Assembly (NCBI RefSeq): GCF_001006045.1
Contig: NZ_CP011267.1
Coordinates: forward strand, 434,001-498,000
DNA length: 64,000 nt
Direction of reading: 5' to 3'
From: Geoglobus ahangari
GTDB taxonomy: Archaea; Halobacteriota; Archaeoglobi; Archaeoglobales; Archaeoglobaceae
Shown here: one piece after another, positions 44,941 through 52,993 of the stretch
Layout: the number at the start of each line of letters is the position of its first letter
Position numbering within the stretch: position 1 is the stretch's first letter
Notes under the pieces: generated by a model
The model's database searches: none
Seen by the model: the letters and a program-made list of their open reading frames with translations, nothing else
What the model was told of the DNA's origin: nothing
Program-made: the position numbers and the translations under genes

Positions 44941-45569
44941 AAGAATCTGGAGAGGAAGGTTGATGGCTTGGTTTCACAAGATTCCCTGTACTCGCAGAAC
45001 TCGCACCTCTCGCTCTCCTTCCTCTCTGGAAGAAAGCCCTTCTCAATTCGCCTGAGCTTTTCGAGGAGTCTCAGCAGGTTGTACCTGTCCCTTCTGCTCG
45101 CGCTGTAAAACATCAGCTTCCCGTCGTAGGCGTAGTAGGCATAGCCCCCATCCATGCCGGAGATCGCACAAAGAGCAGCGAGCCTCATCCTCTCCCTGAA
45201 CGTGAATTCCTCGCTGTTCTTGGTCAACATGACCACGAGAAACCTGTCACCCTCAAGAACCTCGTCCACCACGCCCCTGAGGCCAAGCCTTTCCGATTCG
45301 AAGTGCACCTCCCATGCAACGGGCTGCAGACCTTCAAGCTCGTCGGACATCCTGAACTTGGATGCTGCCGCTCGAAAAACGTCTTCGGATTCGGGAAACA
45401 GTGTGGAGAACCTCTCAAACGCCCACTCATATCCGTACCCTTTCCTGAGGCTCAGGTAGATCTCCCTCGCCGCGTGGTACTCCGTTGCCCTTTCAACCCA
45501 GTGGTGGATCCTGAAGTAAGCCAGCCTCGGGCATGTGATGAAGCTCGTGACGTCGCTGACCCTGAGCAC
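44937..45569 (-). CDS. Cas4/RecB-like PD-(D/E)XK protein with iron-sulfur cysteines
   Basis: The 210-residue protein has the Cas4 layout. A Cys lies near the N-terminus ([12 protein letters not shown]) and three Cys near the C-terminus ([10 protein letters not shown]); together these would hold a 4Fe-4S cluster. The nuclease core has Asp in GVVDEV, but the expected E-x-K reads MLTKN, so the second acidic residue is absent and the Q-motif is not obvious. It may be an inactive or altered nuclease. No CRISPR array or other cas gene is in the window. Confidence 0.75.
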   Translation of the reverse strand: MLRVSDVTSFITCPRLAYFRIHHWVERATEYHAAREIYLSLRKGYGYEWAFERFSTLFPESEDVFRAAASKFRMSDELEGLQPVAWEVHFESERLGLRGVVDEVLEGDRFLVVMLTKNSEEFTFRERMRLAALCAISGMDGGYAYYAYDGKLMFYSASRRDRYNLLRLLEKLRRIEKGFLPERKESERCEFCEYRESCETKPSTFLSRFF

Positions 45570-45693
45570 AACATGAGATTACTTTTCATGTAAAATGCTT
45601 TTCGATTTTCTGGCAGTCGCACGAGGGAGGAAGGTATAAATACATGTTGTTGCATAAGTAATATTATGATTACATATGGTGAGGTGATGAGAC

Positions 45694-46125
45694 ATGAGAA
45701 AGATATTGGTGGCGGCCTTGCTGGTGCTCGTGGCTGCGATAGGCACGGCATCGGCACTCGGCTTTGGGTATGGCGCAAGTGAGCCCAAGATGGGCGCGGC
45801 TGCGGGAGAGTGTGCCGGATACGGGCACGGATACGGAAAGCAGAACATGGGCCTGAGGATGGTCGAAAGAGAGGGAGTCAGTCAGGTAGAGGTCAGCGAG
45901 GAGGATGTCAAAGCGGTGCTTGAGAGTGCGAGCTTTGAGACGTTCGTCAACCCGAGAGGGCTGACCATTCAGAGGATAATCGTGGATGGAGAGCCGGCTG
46001 GAAAGATAGTGGGCGACTACACGATCGACCAGCTGGAGATCCTGAAGGCCTACGAAACGCTGAACGGCATAAAGGTGTTCCTCGGCGTTGACGGAGAGCC
46101 TGTTGGCTTCGTCCTGCTGAGATAA
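45694..46125 (+). CDS. Small exported protein of unknown function
   Basis: The 143-residue protein has a signal peptide ending around ASA-LGFGYG, then a Gly/Tyr-rich stretch with one Cys (AGECAGYGHGYG). A compact alpha/beta domain containing two GEP turns (VDGEPAGKIVG, VDGEPVGFVLL) follows. No family was recognised. The promoter is clear: a TATA box (GGTATAAATA) about 60 bp upstream and a GAGGTGATGAG ribosome-binding site. It may form a unit with the ArsR-type regulator that follows. Confidence 0.7.
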   Translation: MRKILVAALLVLVAAIGTASALGFGYGASEPKMGAAAGECAGYGHGYGKQNMGLRMVEREGVSQVEVSEEDVKAVLESASFETFVNPRGLTIQRIIVDGEPAGKIVGDYTIDQLEILKAYETLNGIKVFLGVDGEPVGFVLLR

Positions 46126-46181
46126 TTCCCCTTTATTTTTTGTTTTACGGAAATTTTATATTTTCCCGTGTCACAATTTTA

Positions 46182-46490
46182 ATGCATATGGATGACCGGA
46201 GTAGCATCAGCGAACTCGCTACAGTTTGCGAGGCCCTCGGAAACTCTGTGAGGCTTAGAATACTGAAGAAGCTCTGCGAGAGAGAGTGGTACGTGTACGA
46301 GCTCGCTAAAGAGCTCGGTATTTCGAGACAGCTCATTTACCTGCACATAAGAAAGCTTGAGAAGGCGGGGCTTGTTGAGGGTGAGATCAGGTTCGATCCC
46401 AGCGACCCGAGGGCGAAGAAGTTTTACAGGGCGAGAAAATTCAGAATTGTTGTGGATAACGAAACTCTGAGGAGGATTGAGGAGGAATGA
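46182..46490 (+). CDS. ArsR-type winged-helix regulator
   Basis: The 102-residue protein is a single winged-helix domain (CEALGNSVRLRILKKLCER, then YELAKELGISRQLIYLHIRKLEKAGLV). It has no obvious metal-binding cysteines apart from those in the first helices. A TATA box 20-30 bp upstream of the ATG at 46182 suggests a leaderless transcript; ATG 46188 is an alternative. It overlaps the small membrane protein gene by 4 bp. Confidence 0.85.
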   Translation: MHMDDRSSISELATVCEALGNSVRLRILKKLCEREWYVYELAKELGISRQLIYLHIRKLEKAGLVEGEIRFDPSDPRAKKFYRARKFRIVVDNETLRRIEEE

Positions 46491-46696
46491 GTATGCCGTA
46501 CGGGAGTGGTATGACCATAGGGGGCTGGATCTCCGTAATAATGGGGCTCGTGATACTCGCCATAATGGTTTTCGGGTTCTTTCAGGGCGTGAAGCTTTTG
46601 AACTCCATCAAGATGGAGGTCGCAGAGCTCAGGCGAGAGGTTGACGAGATCAGGGACGGGGTGGAAGAGGTCAGAAAGAAGCTCGAGGAGGTCTGA
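46487..46696 (+). CDS. Small membrane protein with a coiled coil
   Basis: This 69-residue protein has one transmembrane helix (WISVIMGLVILAIMVFGFF) followed by a charged coiled coil (VAELRREVDEIRDGVEEVRK). It starts within the stop codon of the ArsR-type regulator, so the two are translationally coupled and probably act together. It might tether or sense for the regulator. No family was recognised. Confidence 0.7.
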   Translation: MSMPYGSGMTIGGWISVIMGLVILAIMVFGFFQGVKLLNSIKMEVAELRREVDEIRDGVEEVRKKLEEV

Positions 46697-46703
46697 GGGA
46701 GAG

Positions 46704-47408
46704 TTGAACATCATACTCCTCGGACCTGCGGGCAGCGGAAAGAGCACAATCGCTGAGAGCTTCTCCAAGTACCTTGAGGATGAAGGATACTCCGCAGGGG
46801 TGGTCAACCTCGACTCTGCGTCTCCACCAAGATACAGCCCCATCTCGGACGTCAGGGAGTTTGTCAGGGCAGAGGAGGTGATGGAGAAAGAGGGGCTCGG
46901 TATAAACGGGGCGCTGCTGAGGAGCATGGAGCTTGCAGCAGAGCACCTCGACGACCTGATCCCGAAAGACGGCTGGGACTTCGTGATATACGACACCCCC
47001 GGCCAGCTCGAACTCTTCATGTACACGAGCTTTGGCAGGGAGCTTGTAAGCAGGCTCGAGTCGTTCACGGTGGGCGTGTTTCTGGCAGACTCGACGAGAG
47101 TCACCTCTCCCTCCACATACTCCGCCATGATTGCCCAGTCCGCGATAGTGACCCTGATGCTCGAGATACCGTCGATAACGGCCTTCAACAAGTCCGACAG
47201 GGCGAGAGTGAAAGAGTTCGAGCACTACGCGAGGGAGCTCGAAGGGGAGGGCGTGCTGGGGGAGTTCTTCGAAAAGCTTCTGAAGTTCGTAGAGGCAACG
47301 AGCGTGATCTACAGGCCGGTGCTCGTCTCCGCTAAGACCGGAGAGGGTTTCGACGAGCTGTTCTCAGCCGTCAACGAGGTCTTCTGTGCCTGCGGAGACC
47401 TCAGCTGA
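46704..47408 (+). CDS. GPN-loop-type GTPase
   Basis: The protein of about 235 residues is a P-loop GTPase of the GPN/XAB1 family. It has the GPAGSGKST P-loop, YDTPGQLELF (G3), TAFNKSDRA (G4) and VSAKTGEG (G5). The family's defining Gly-Pro-Asn loop reads GLGINGALL, with Ile in place of Pro. Eukaryotic GPN proteins help assemble RNA polymerase; the archaeal role is unclear. The start is placed at a TTG (46704) after a GAGGGAGAG site because the upstream frame overlaps the previous gene. Confidence 0.85.
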   Translation: MNIILLGPAGSGKSTIAESFSKYLEDEGYSAGVVNLDSASPPRYSPISDVREFVRAEEVMEKEGLGINGALLRSMELAAEHLDDLIPKDGWDFVIYDTPGQLELFMYTSFGRELVSRLESFTVGVFLADSTRVTSPSTYSAMIAQSAIVTLMLEIPSITAFNKSDRARVKEFEHYARELEGEGVLGEFFEKLLKFVEATSVIYRPVLVSAKTGEGFDELFSAVNEVFCACGDLS

Positions 47409-47450
47409 TGGGCGCAAATGTTTAATAGTTCCGGAGCCATTCAATACCTG

Positions 47451-48287
47451 ATGAAGCTTATTCCCGGCACAAACGGGGAGATTGCGGTAAAAATCGGCAG
47501 GTTTCTCGGTGAAAGTCCGGACTTCATACAGATAGAGAAGCTGCCCTACGGGGAGAAGTACGTTCGAATCCCCTTCGACGTTGGTCGCGAGGTTGCCGTG
47601 GTCAACACCTTTTTCCCAAATCCTGACGAGATTCTGTTCGAGTCGAGGCTCATAGGGGAGATACTCAGGGAGCGCGGTGCCGAGGAGATTGTGCTCGTAG
47701 CACCCTATCTCGCCTACTCGAGGAGAAGGACGGCGATTTATGGAGAAGCCAAATCACTCGAGACCGTGATGGACATTCTGGGTGTCTTCGACAGAATAGT
47801 GGCCGTGGACTTTTACGGGCACGTCAGCTCGGTGGAGTGCATATCCGCCATGCCCCTTCTGGCTGAATACATCGAGGAGGAATTCGATCTCAAAGATCCG
47901 GTTGTCCTCGGGCCTGATGAGTTCTCCACCAACTGGCTCGACGCATTCTCCGAGAAACTGGGGGCTGAGACAGCGGTGATAAAGAAGATCAGGATCGACG
48001 CCAAGAATGTCGTGGTCTCGAAAATAGAGGCGGATGTTAGAGGGAGGGACGTGGTCATAGCGGACGACATAATCGCTACCGGCGCGACTGTAATCCAGTC
48101 GGCAAAGAAGCTGAGGAGCATGGGGGCTAAGAGAATATTCGTGGCCGTGACTCATGCTCTGCTCGACAAGGAGGTTTACGCGTCCATCCTCAAGTCCGGG
48201 ATAGAGGAGGTCATCGCCACAGACACCGTACTGAGCCCAGTTTCAAGGGTGAGCGTCGCGGAGATGATAGCAGGCCTGCTGCGGTGA
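47451..48287 (+). CDS. prs: Ribose-phosphate pyrophosphokinase (PRPP synthetase)
   Basis: The enzyme makes PRPP from ribose 5-phosphate and ATP for nucleotide and amino-acid synthesis. The archaeal-length protein (278 residues) has the PYLAYSRRRT ATP-binding flexible region, the VDFYGHVSS segment and the PRPP loop VVIADDIIATGATV. A TATA-like sequence (TTTAATAGTT) about 25 bp before the ATG at 47451 supports that start over an upstream in-frame codon. Confidence 0.93.
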   Translation: MKLIPGTNGEIAVKIGRFLGESPDFIQIEKLPYGEKYVRIPFDVGREVAVVNTFFPNPDEILFESRLIGEILRERGAEEIVLVAPYLAYSRRRTAIYGEAKSLETVMDILGVFDRIVAVDFYGHVSSVECISAMPLLAEYIEEEFDLKDPVVLGPDEFSTNWLDAFSEKLGAETAVIKKIRIDAKNVVVSKIEADVRGRDVVIADDIIATGATVIQSAKKLRSMGAKRIFVAVTHALLDKEVYASILKSGIEEVIATDTVLSPVSRVSVAEMIAGLLR

Positions 48288-48352
48288 CCCCTTTATTTCC
48301 TGTGGAGTAGTAGAATAAAAATCATCAGCGCTTTTTGCTCGCGTAAACCTGA

Positions 48353-48775
48353 TTACTTCATCTTTTCAAGGACTATCGCTGGACAGACTCTCTTAACGCC
48401 CTCCATCTTCCCTATGACGTCCGAGATTATCCGGGTGAGCTCGTCCCCGTCCTTCGCCCAGATCTCCACCATGATCATGTGGTCTCCGCTCGTGATGTAG
48501 ACGCTCCTTGCGAAGTCGTACTCGCAGACCTTTCTCGCCACGTCGAGGAACTTGTCCGGCTCGGTGTCTATTCCCGTGAGCGAAACGCTCCCGTAGCCAA
48601 GCATTGTTGGGTTAACAACGGTCGTGTATCCCAGAATTATCCCCTTCTCCTCGAGGTTCTTGAGCCTCTTCCTGACAGCCGCCTCGGTTATCCCGAGTTT
48701 CTTAGCTATCTTCGTTAGCGGGGTTCTCGCGTCCTTTGTGAGCATCTCGATGATTACCCTGTCCTTATCGTCCAT
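48353..48775 (-). CDS. Lrp/AsnC-family transcriptional regulator
   Basis: The 140-residue protein has an N-terminal helix-turn-helix ([21 protein letters not shown]) and a C-terminal RAM ligand-binding domain ending in [14 protein letters not shown]. Such proteins regulate amino-acid metabolism as octamers. The ATG at 48775 gives the canonical start ([12 protein letters not shown]). Its divergent promoter is shared with rubrerythrin. Confidence 0.9.
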   Translation of the reverse strand: MDDKDRVIIEMLTKDARTPLTKIAKKLGITEAAVRKRLKNLEEKGIILGYTTVVNPTMLGYGSVSLTGIDTEPDKFLDVARKVCEYDFARSVYITSGDHMIMVEIWAKDGDELTRIISDVIGKMEGVKRVCPAIVLEKMK

Positions 48776-48877
48776 GTCCCTAATTCTGCACGGGATAGTA
48801 TAAAATCTTTTCCCAGAAATACAATTCATGCAAAAGTTTTTTTATGCTTTCGAACCAAAGTAATGTGTGGTGGTAAC

Positions 48878-49378
48878 ATGGGTGAGATGTCGAGGAGGTT
48901 TCTGTCCGAGGCCTTCGCCGGGGAAAGCCAGGCCCACATGAAATATCTAATTTTCGCATCGAGGGCGAGGGAGGAGGGCTTCGAGAACGTTGCGAGGCTC
49001 TTCGAGGCGATTGCGTTTGCAGAGCTTGTGCATGCGAGAAATCACCTTGAGGCGCTTGGTGAGGTTGGAGAGACGAAGGAGAACCTTGTCACCGCGATAA
49101 ACGGGGAGAACTGGGAGGTCGAGGAGATGTACCCTGCATACAACGCTGTTGCAGAGCTTCAGAACGACAACAGGGCCAAGAGGAGCATAAGGTTCGCGAT
49201 TGAGGCTGAGAAGATACATTCCGCAATGTACACCAAGGCGAAGCAGGCGGTGGAAAACGGAAAGGACATCGAGATTGGCGAGATTTACATCTGCGAGGTT
49301 TGCGGATACACGACAGACACAAAGATAGACAGGTGCCCGGTCTGCGGAGCCGGCTTCGACAGGTTCAGAAAGTTCTGA
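48878..49378 (+). CDS. Rubrerythrin
   Basis: This peroxide-scavenging protein has an N-terminal diiron four-helix bundle and a C-terminal rubredoxin-type iron site. EAFAGESQAHMKY and IAFAELVHARNH carry iron ligands, followed by EAEKIHSAMY. The rubredoxin site is ICEVCGY with CPVCGAG. At 166 residues it is the standard compact form. A GGTGG site precedes the ATG at 48878. It protects this anaerobe against oxidative stress. Confidence 0.93.
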   Translation: MGEMSRRFLSEAFAGESQAHMKYLIFASRAREEGFENVARLFEAIAFAELVHARNHLEALGEVGETKENLVTAINGENWEVEEMYPAYNAVAELQNDNRAKRSIRFAIEAEKIHSAMYTKAKQAVENGKDIEIGEIYICEVCGYTTDTKIDRCPVCGAGFDRFRKF

Positions 49379-49436
49379 ATCACTATTTTTTCTGCATCCC
49401 GAAAACTGTTTTAATCAGCAACGGCTCAGATAGGCT

Positions 49437-50168
49437 ATGCTTCACCTGGCGATCATCAGCACCATCATCGTCAGCCTCGTCTCCCTCGTGGGGATCTTCA
49501 CTCTCGCGATGAGAAGGGAGATGCTCTGGAAGACGATATTCATCCTCGTGAGCTTTGCAGCCGGAGTTCTGCTGGGAGCGTCTTTCTTCCACCTCCTGCC
49601 GGAGTCCATAAACGAGGCAGGCATTGAGCTGGCGTTTCAGTTTTTCATAGCTGGCTTCACGTCATTCTACCTTCTCGAGCGAATCATGAGGTGGAGGCAC
49701 TGCCACGAGAGCGACTGCGAGGTGCACCCGGTCTCCCAGCTCGCCCTCATAGGGGACAGCATCCACAACTTCATTGACGGTGTGGTCATAGCTGTAGCCT
49801 ACATAACAGACGTCAACCTCGGGATACTCACAACATTTGCGGTCATAACCCACGAAATCCCCCAGGAGCTCGGGGACTTCGGAGTTCTCGTGTACGGCGG
49901 GTACTCGGTCAGAAAGGCCCTGCTCTACAACTTCCTAACCGCCCTGACGGCAGTGGCTGGGGCGATTGCTGGATATTTCCTCGTTGCGGAGAGGTTTCTT
50001 CCAGTCGTCGTGGCGTTTGCAGCCGGGAACTTCACCTACATAGCGACGAGCGATCTGATCCCCGAACTGCACAAGGAGACGGACTTTGGCAGGTCGCTAA
50101 TCAGCTTCGTCGTCTTCATCGCCGGCCTTCTGCTCATCTACCACATGGGACACTTCCACGCCCACTGA
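49437..50168 (+). CDS. ZIP-family metal transporter
   Basis: The 243-residue membrane protein has about eight hydrophobic segments. The ZIP metal-site motifs are SIHNFIDGVVIAVAY (helix IV) and THEIPQELGDFGVLV (helix V). A His/Cys-rich loop (RWRHCHESDCEVHP) precedes helix IV. It likely imports Zn or Fe. The 3' end overlaps the convergent ModE-type gene by 72 bp, which is unusually long. Confidence 0.92.
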   Translation: MLHLAIISTIIVSLVSLVGIFTLAMRREMLWKTIFILVSFAAGVLLGASFFHLLPESINEAGIELAFQFFIAGFTSFYLLERIMRWRHCHESDCEVHPVSQLALIGDSIHNFIDGVVIAVAYITDVNLGILTTFAVITHEIPQELGDFGVLVYGGYSVRKALLYNFLTALTAVAGAIAGYFLVAERFLPVVVAFAAGNFTYIATSDLIPELHKETDFGRSLISFVVFIAGLLLIYHMGHFHAH

Positions 50169-50732
50169 CTCGGGCTTTTTCGCCACCATTATGTCCGTGG
50201 CCTTGATTATCGCGAATACCTCATCTCCCTCCTTCAGCCCCATCTCCCTCACAGCCTCCGCGGTAATCAGCGCCTTTATCGTCACCGGCACCTCCACAAC
50301 CATCTCCACCTTCCCTGCAACACCCTCGACCTCCACCTTCCTGATTCTGGCCTTTATCCTGTTTCTGGCAGATATCTTGACACCCAGCAGCCCCCACTCA
50401 TCCTCATATGCCATCTCAGCCCTCTCGAGGAACTCACTCATCCTCTCGAACTCCCTGAGAAGCTCCTTCCCGAACTCGGTAAGCCTCGCCTCCCCACCAC
50501 CCTTCCCACCCTTTCTCGCCTCCACGATTTTTCTTCCCGTGGCCTCCTCCATCCTCTTTATGTATCCCCACACATATCTGTAGGACATTCCAAGGTGCCT
50601 AGATGCTGCTGAAATGGAACGATACCTGTCAATGGCCTCGAGTATTTCTGCACCACCTTTCCCGAGTATGTGCATACCATCCTTTTCCAGCCAGACCCTC
50701 AGCTTTGGGCTCAGCTCCTCAGTTTCCCTCAC
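50097..50732 (-). CDS. ModE-type regulator with TOBE (Mop) domain
   Basis: The protein has an N-terminal ModE-type winged helix (RSISAASRHLGMSYRYVWGYIKRM) and a C-terminal molybdate-binding-like TOBE domain (ARNRIKARIRKVEVEGVAGK). An acidic tail (VDEQKAGDEDDEAD) ends it. ModE proteins repress molybdate or tungstate transport genes; no such genes are in the window. The GTG at 50732 gives an N-terminus of family length; an ATG at 50786 is the alternative. The acidic tail is encoded within the 72-bp overlap with the ZIP gene. Confidence 0.85.
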   Translation of the reverse strand: MRETEELSPKLRVWLEKDGMHILGKGGAEILEAIDRYRSISAASRHLGMSYRYVWGYIKRMEEATGRKIVEARKGGKGGGEARLTEFGKELLREFERMSEFLERAEMAYEDEWGLLGVKISARNRIKARIRKVEVEGVAGKVEMVVEVPVTIKALITAEAVREMGLKEGDEVFAIIKATDIMVAKKPESVGVEVSHVVDEQKAGDEDDEAD

Positions 50733-50952
50733 AAAATAGATTTTTAGAATGGCAATTGATAAAGGTTGTTTCCTACCCAAATTCATCCACAGATGCCAAA
50801 GATTGAAGGTACGCTCCAATATTCGTGGAGACTTAGTCTCACCATCAAAAGAGACTGGGAACTGAATTATTACACAAATGGAAGTTTACGCAGCATACTT
50901 TTCTGATAAACCATAACCTCAAAAAATATGGGACAGGCCTAAAAAATCTGAA

Positions 50953-51600
50953 TCAGAGCAGCTTCAAAATACTCCAGACCTGATATGCTCCGAAAATCGC
51001 AGTCGGGATCAGAGCACATAAAAAAGCTTCTCTCAACCCAACATCCCTTGCATGCCTTACGGCAAAACTCCAGATCGTCAACGACCATAGCGTGACCGCG
51101 AAGTTTACCACAAGGTTCGAGTAAATAGCCTCTTTTGGAATTAAGGAAAGTGCCACCGTTTTCATCACGTCTGGATTTTGTTGCAGAGTAATCAAGCCGA
51201 TTTCAGGCACTTCTGCATTTGCAATGTAGTAAGCTACCATGGGAACCGTTATTGCTGAACCGATTAGTGAGGGAAAGAACCCGTAACCGACGAACTCGAA
51301 GGTTCTTCTGAAAATGCCCCTACCACCGAAGAAGGTAGACAGTCCGTGCATGATTACAGCCAATATCAGCCAGACTGCAAAAATTCCAATAAAGCTGCCT
51401 ACCATTCCGATGTAAGCTCCGATGACGAAGAACTTATTCAGCTCTTCGGGGAGAGCCTGAGATACTTTCGTTGCGAGTGTGTATTGATATGCTGTCAAGA
51501 GTGTCGCCAAAGACGTTAATATTACCACTGGGTACCTCAACCTCACGTCTTTGTATTTCAGTTCCTCGAAAAATCTGTTCGGATCTGTAATTAACTTCAT
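50953..51600 (-). CDS. Yip1-family membrane protein, cassette 2
   Basis: The 215-residue protein has about five transmembrane helices. It is a close paralogue of the cassette 1 protein: KLITDPNRFFEEL versus KLVANPNAFFEEL at the start, and a shared GAYQVW-NILKLL-type end. It is divergent from the regulator gene, and the palindrome pair at 51649-51684 lies in the shared promoter region. A TATA element (AAAATTTAAATACC, reverse direction) lies about 25 bp upstream of the start. Confidence 0.82.
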   Translation of the reverse strand: MKLITDPNRFFEELKYKDVRLRYPVVILTSLATLLTAYQYTLATKVSQALPEELNKFFVIGAYIGMVGSFIGIFAVWLILAVIMHGLSTFFGGRGIFRRTFEFVGYGFFPSLIGSAITVPMVAYYIANAEVPEIGLITLQQNPDVMKTVALSLIPKEAIYSNLVVNFAVTLWSLTIWSFAVRHARDVGLREAFLCALIPTAIFGAYQVWSILKLL

Positions 51601-51648
51601 ACGAAAAGAGCCATAAAGTCGGTATTTAAATTTTCTATTTTTAAAAAA

Positions 51649-51684
51649 GTCTAAAATTTTTGGACTAATCCAACATCTTTGGAC
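51649..51684. promoter_or_regulatory. Tandem palindromic operator pair before the cassette 2 regulator
   Basis: Two palindromes lie 19 bp apart, start to start: GTCTAA-N5-TTGGAC (51649-51665) and ATCCAA-N5-TTGGAC (51668-51684). A TATA-like AATAAAATATAA follows within a few bases. The same pattern, with the same 19-bp spacing, occurs before the peptide gene at 52510-52545. This strongly suggests binding sites of one dimeric regulator, most simply the FilR1-type protein encoded here. Confidence 0.7.
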
Positions 51685-51725
51685 AACAATAAAATATAAA
51701 TTCTGCCGACAGTTTTTACCGAGAG

Positions 51726-52488
51726 ATGATGTATTCAGAGGTCTTTAGAGTTCTCGATTTCGCATCAAATGACAGGGTTTTGGAGATTCTCGAAGCAATT
51801 GAGAGGGAAGAAATCTCGGACCTGAAAAAATGCTACCCGAAATCGACTCTGCATTATTCAATTCAGAAGCTAAAAAGAGCAAATCTAATTGAAAGAAGAG
51901 CAAATAAGTACGAACTCACCCAATTAGGCATAACATACCTGAAAATGATTAGAAAATTTCACAGAAGCCTCGACAAATTACACCATCTTCTGAGCAAATT
52001 TCCCGACCACAGAATAGAAATCCCGGAGGATTTCGTTCTCAGGTTAGACGAACTTGGTGAATTCGAGGTTGTAGAGTCGCAAAGTACGGATGTTTTGAGG
52101 CCCCACAAAATTGTCATGGGCCAGATCCTGCGCTCGAAGGAGGTCAGGGGAATAGTCTCCATATTTTATCCAGACTATCCAACTGTCTTCAAAGAGGTCA
52201 TAAAGAAGGTCAACATTCTTGAGATCGTCGTAACGGAGGATGTGTGGGGGCTTGTAGAAGCATATACTCACATCGAAAAAATATTCCGGTAAATTTCGCG
52301 TGTATATGGCTGACAAACACCCCCATATAGCTTTCACAGTCACAGACCATTTCTTTTCAGCTGGATTTTATCGAAAATCGGGAGACTACGATTTTTGGAG
52401 GTTGTTGATCTCAAAGGACAAATCCGCGATCAGATTCGGGAGGGACCTGTTCGAGTACTACAAGAGTATATCTGAGAAGGTCTTTTAA
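51726..52488 (+). pseudogene. HTH-FilR1 (DUF1724) regulator split by a frameshift
   Basis: The first frame (51726-52292) gives a 188-residue protein with a winged helix (STLHYSIQKLKRANLIERR) and most of a FilR1 domain (VLRPHKIVMGQILRSKEVRG, FYPDYPTVFKEV). It then stops. The missing end of the domain (HIAFTVTDHFFSAGFYRKSGDYDFW and FGRDLFEYYKS) follows in another frame up to 52488. The break lies at a run of six A (52276-52281). It could be a true mutation, a sequencing error or programmed slippage. It is a likely regulator of the adjacent peptide cassette. Confidence 0.8.
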
Positions 52489-52509
52489 CGGTTCAATATT
52501 TCTGGTCTT

Positions 52510-52545
52510 GTCCAAAATCATTGGAAAAATCCAAATCAATTGAAT
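52510..52545. promoter_or_regulatory. Tandem palindromic operator pair before peptide gene 2
   Basis: GTCCAA-N5-TTGGAA (52510-52526) and ATCCAA-N5-TTGAAT (52529-52545) are again 19 bp apart, start to start. They end five bases before the BRE-TATA element. The arrangement matches the pair before the regulator gene. Being directly upstream of the TATA box, they could serve repression or activation. Confidence 0.7.
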
Positions 52546-52549
52546 AAAA

Positions 52550-52610
52550 GAAAAAATTATATAATAGAAGACTAAAGTATAAGTAGGACTTTAGGAGTTA
52601 AGGAGGTGAT
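52550..52610 (+). promoter_or_regulatory. Promoter and ribosome-binding site of precursor-peptide gene 2
   Basis: GAAAAAATTATATA (52550-52563) is a BRE-TATA type element, and GGAGGTGAT (52602-52610) is a strong ribosome-binding site three bases before the ATG. Both elements are shared with cassette 1, where the corresponding TATA box differs by a single base. Confidence 0.65.
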
Positions 52611-52613
52611 GGG

Positions 52614-52940
52614 ATGCATGCGGTGAAGAACGGGAATGAGGAAGTAATAAAGTGGCTGGCTGTGGGGATGGTTCTGGCAATGATGGGATTTGCGATGGTG
52701 CCGATGACACTTTCGGAATACTACTTGGTCTCCAAATACGCGTTATCAAATAATCCAGACACAAACATCAGAGATGACGGAGTTGCGTCAGCGACAGTAG
52801 GTTCTGCACTTTTTGGCGTGGGAGTATATGTGCTTGGCACAGAAGTGGCTAAGACAAGTACACTAATTTACCTTGCTGGTGCAGGTGCGGCCACAGCAGG
52901 GGCAGCCTTTATAGCGGTAGGTGTGGGACTACTTGCTTAG
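52614..52940 (+). CDS. Putative bacteriocin-like precursor peptide, cassette 2
   Basis: The 108-residue peptide starts with MHAVKNGNEEVIKW and a hydrophobic stretch ending in MVP, matching the cassette 1 leader at 23 of 30 residues. The following 78 residues are different from cassette 1. They include a polar part (SNNPDTNIRDDG) and end in an Ala/Gly/Val-rich hydrophobic region (AGAGAATAGAAFIAVGVGLL). The strong promoter, paired operators and neighbouring SpoIIM/DUF95 gene support a secreted, processed peptide. Circularisation is a hypothesis from gene context only. Confidence 0.65.
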   Translation: MHAVKNGNEEVIKWLAVGMVLAMMGFAMVPMTLSEYYLVSKYALSNNPDTNIRDDGVASATVGSALFGVGVYVLGTEVAKTSTLIYLAGAGAATAGAAFIAVGVGLLA

Positions 52941-52993
52941 ATTATAATAAAAAAGTTTGATAAATTCTTTATATTTTTGTTGGAGAGGGTAAT

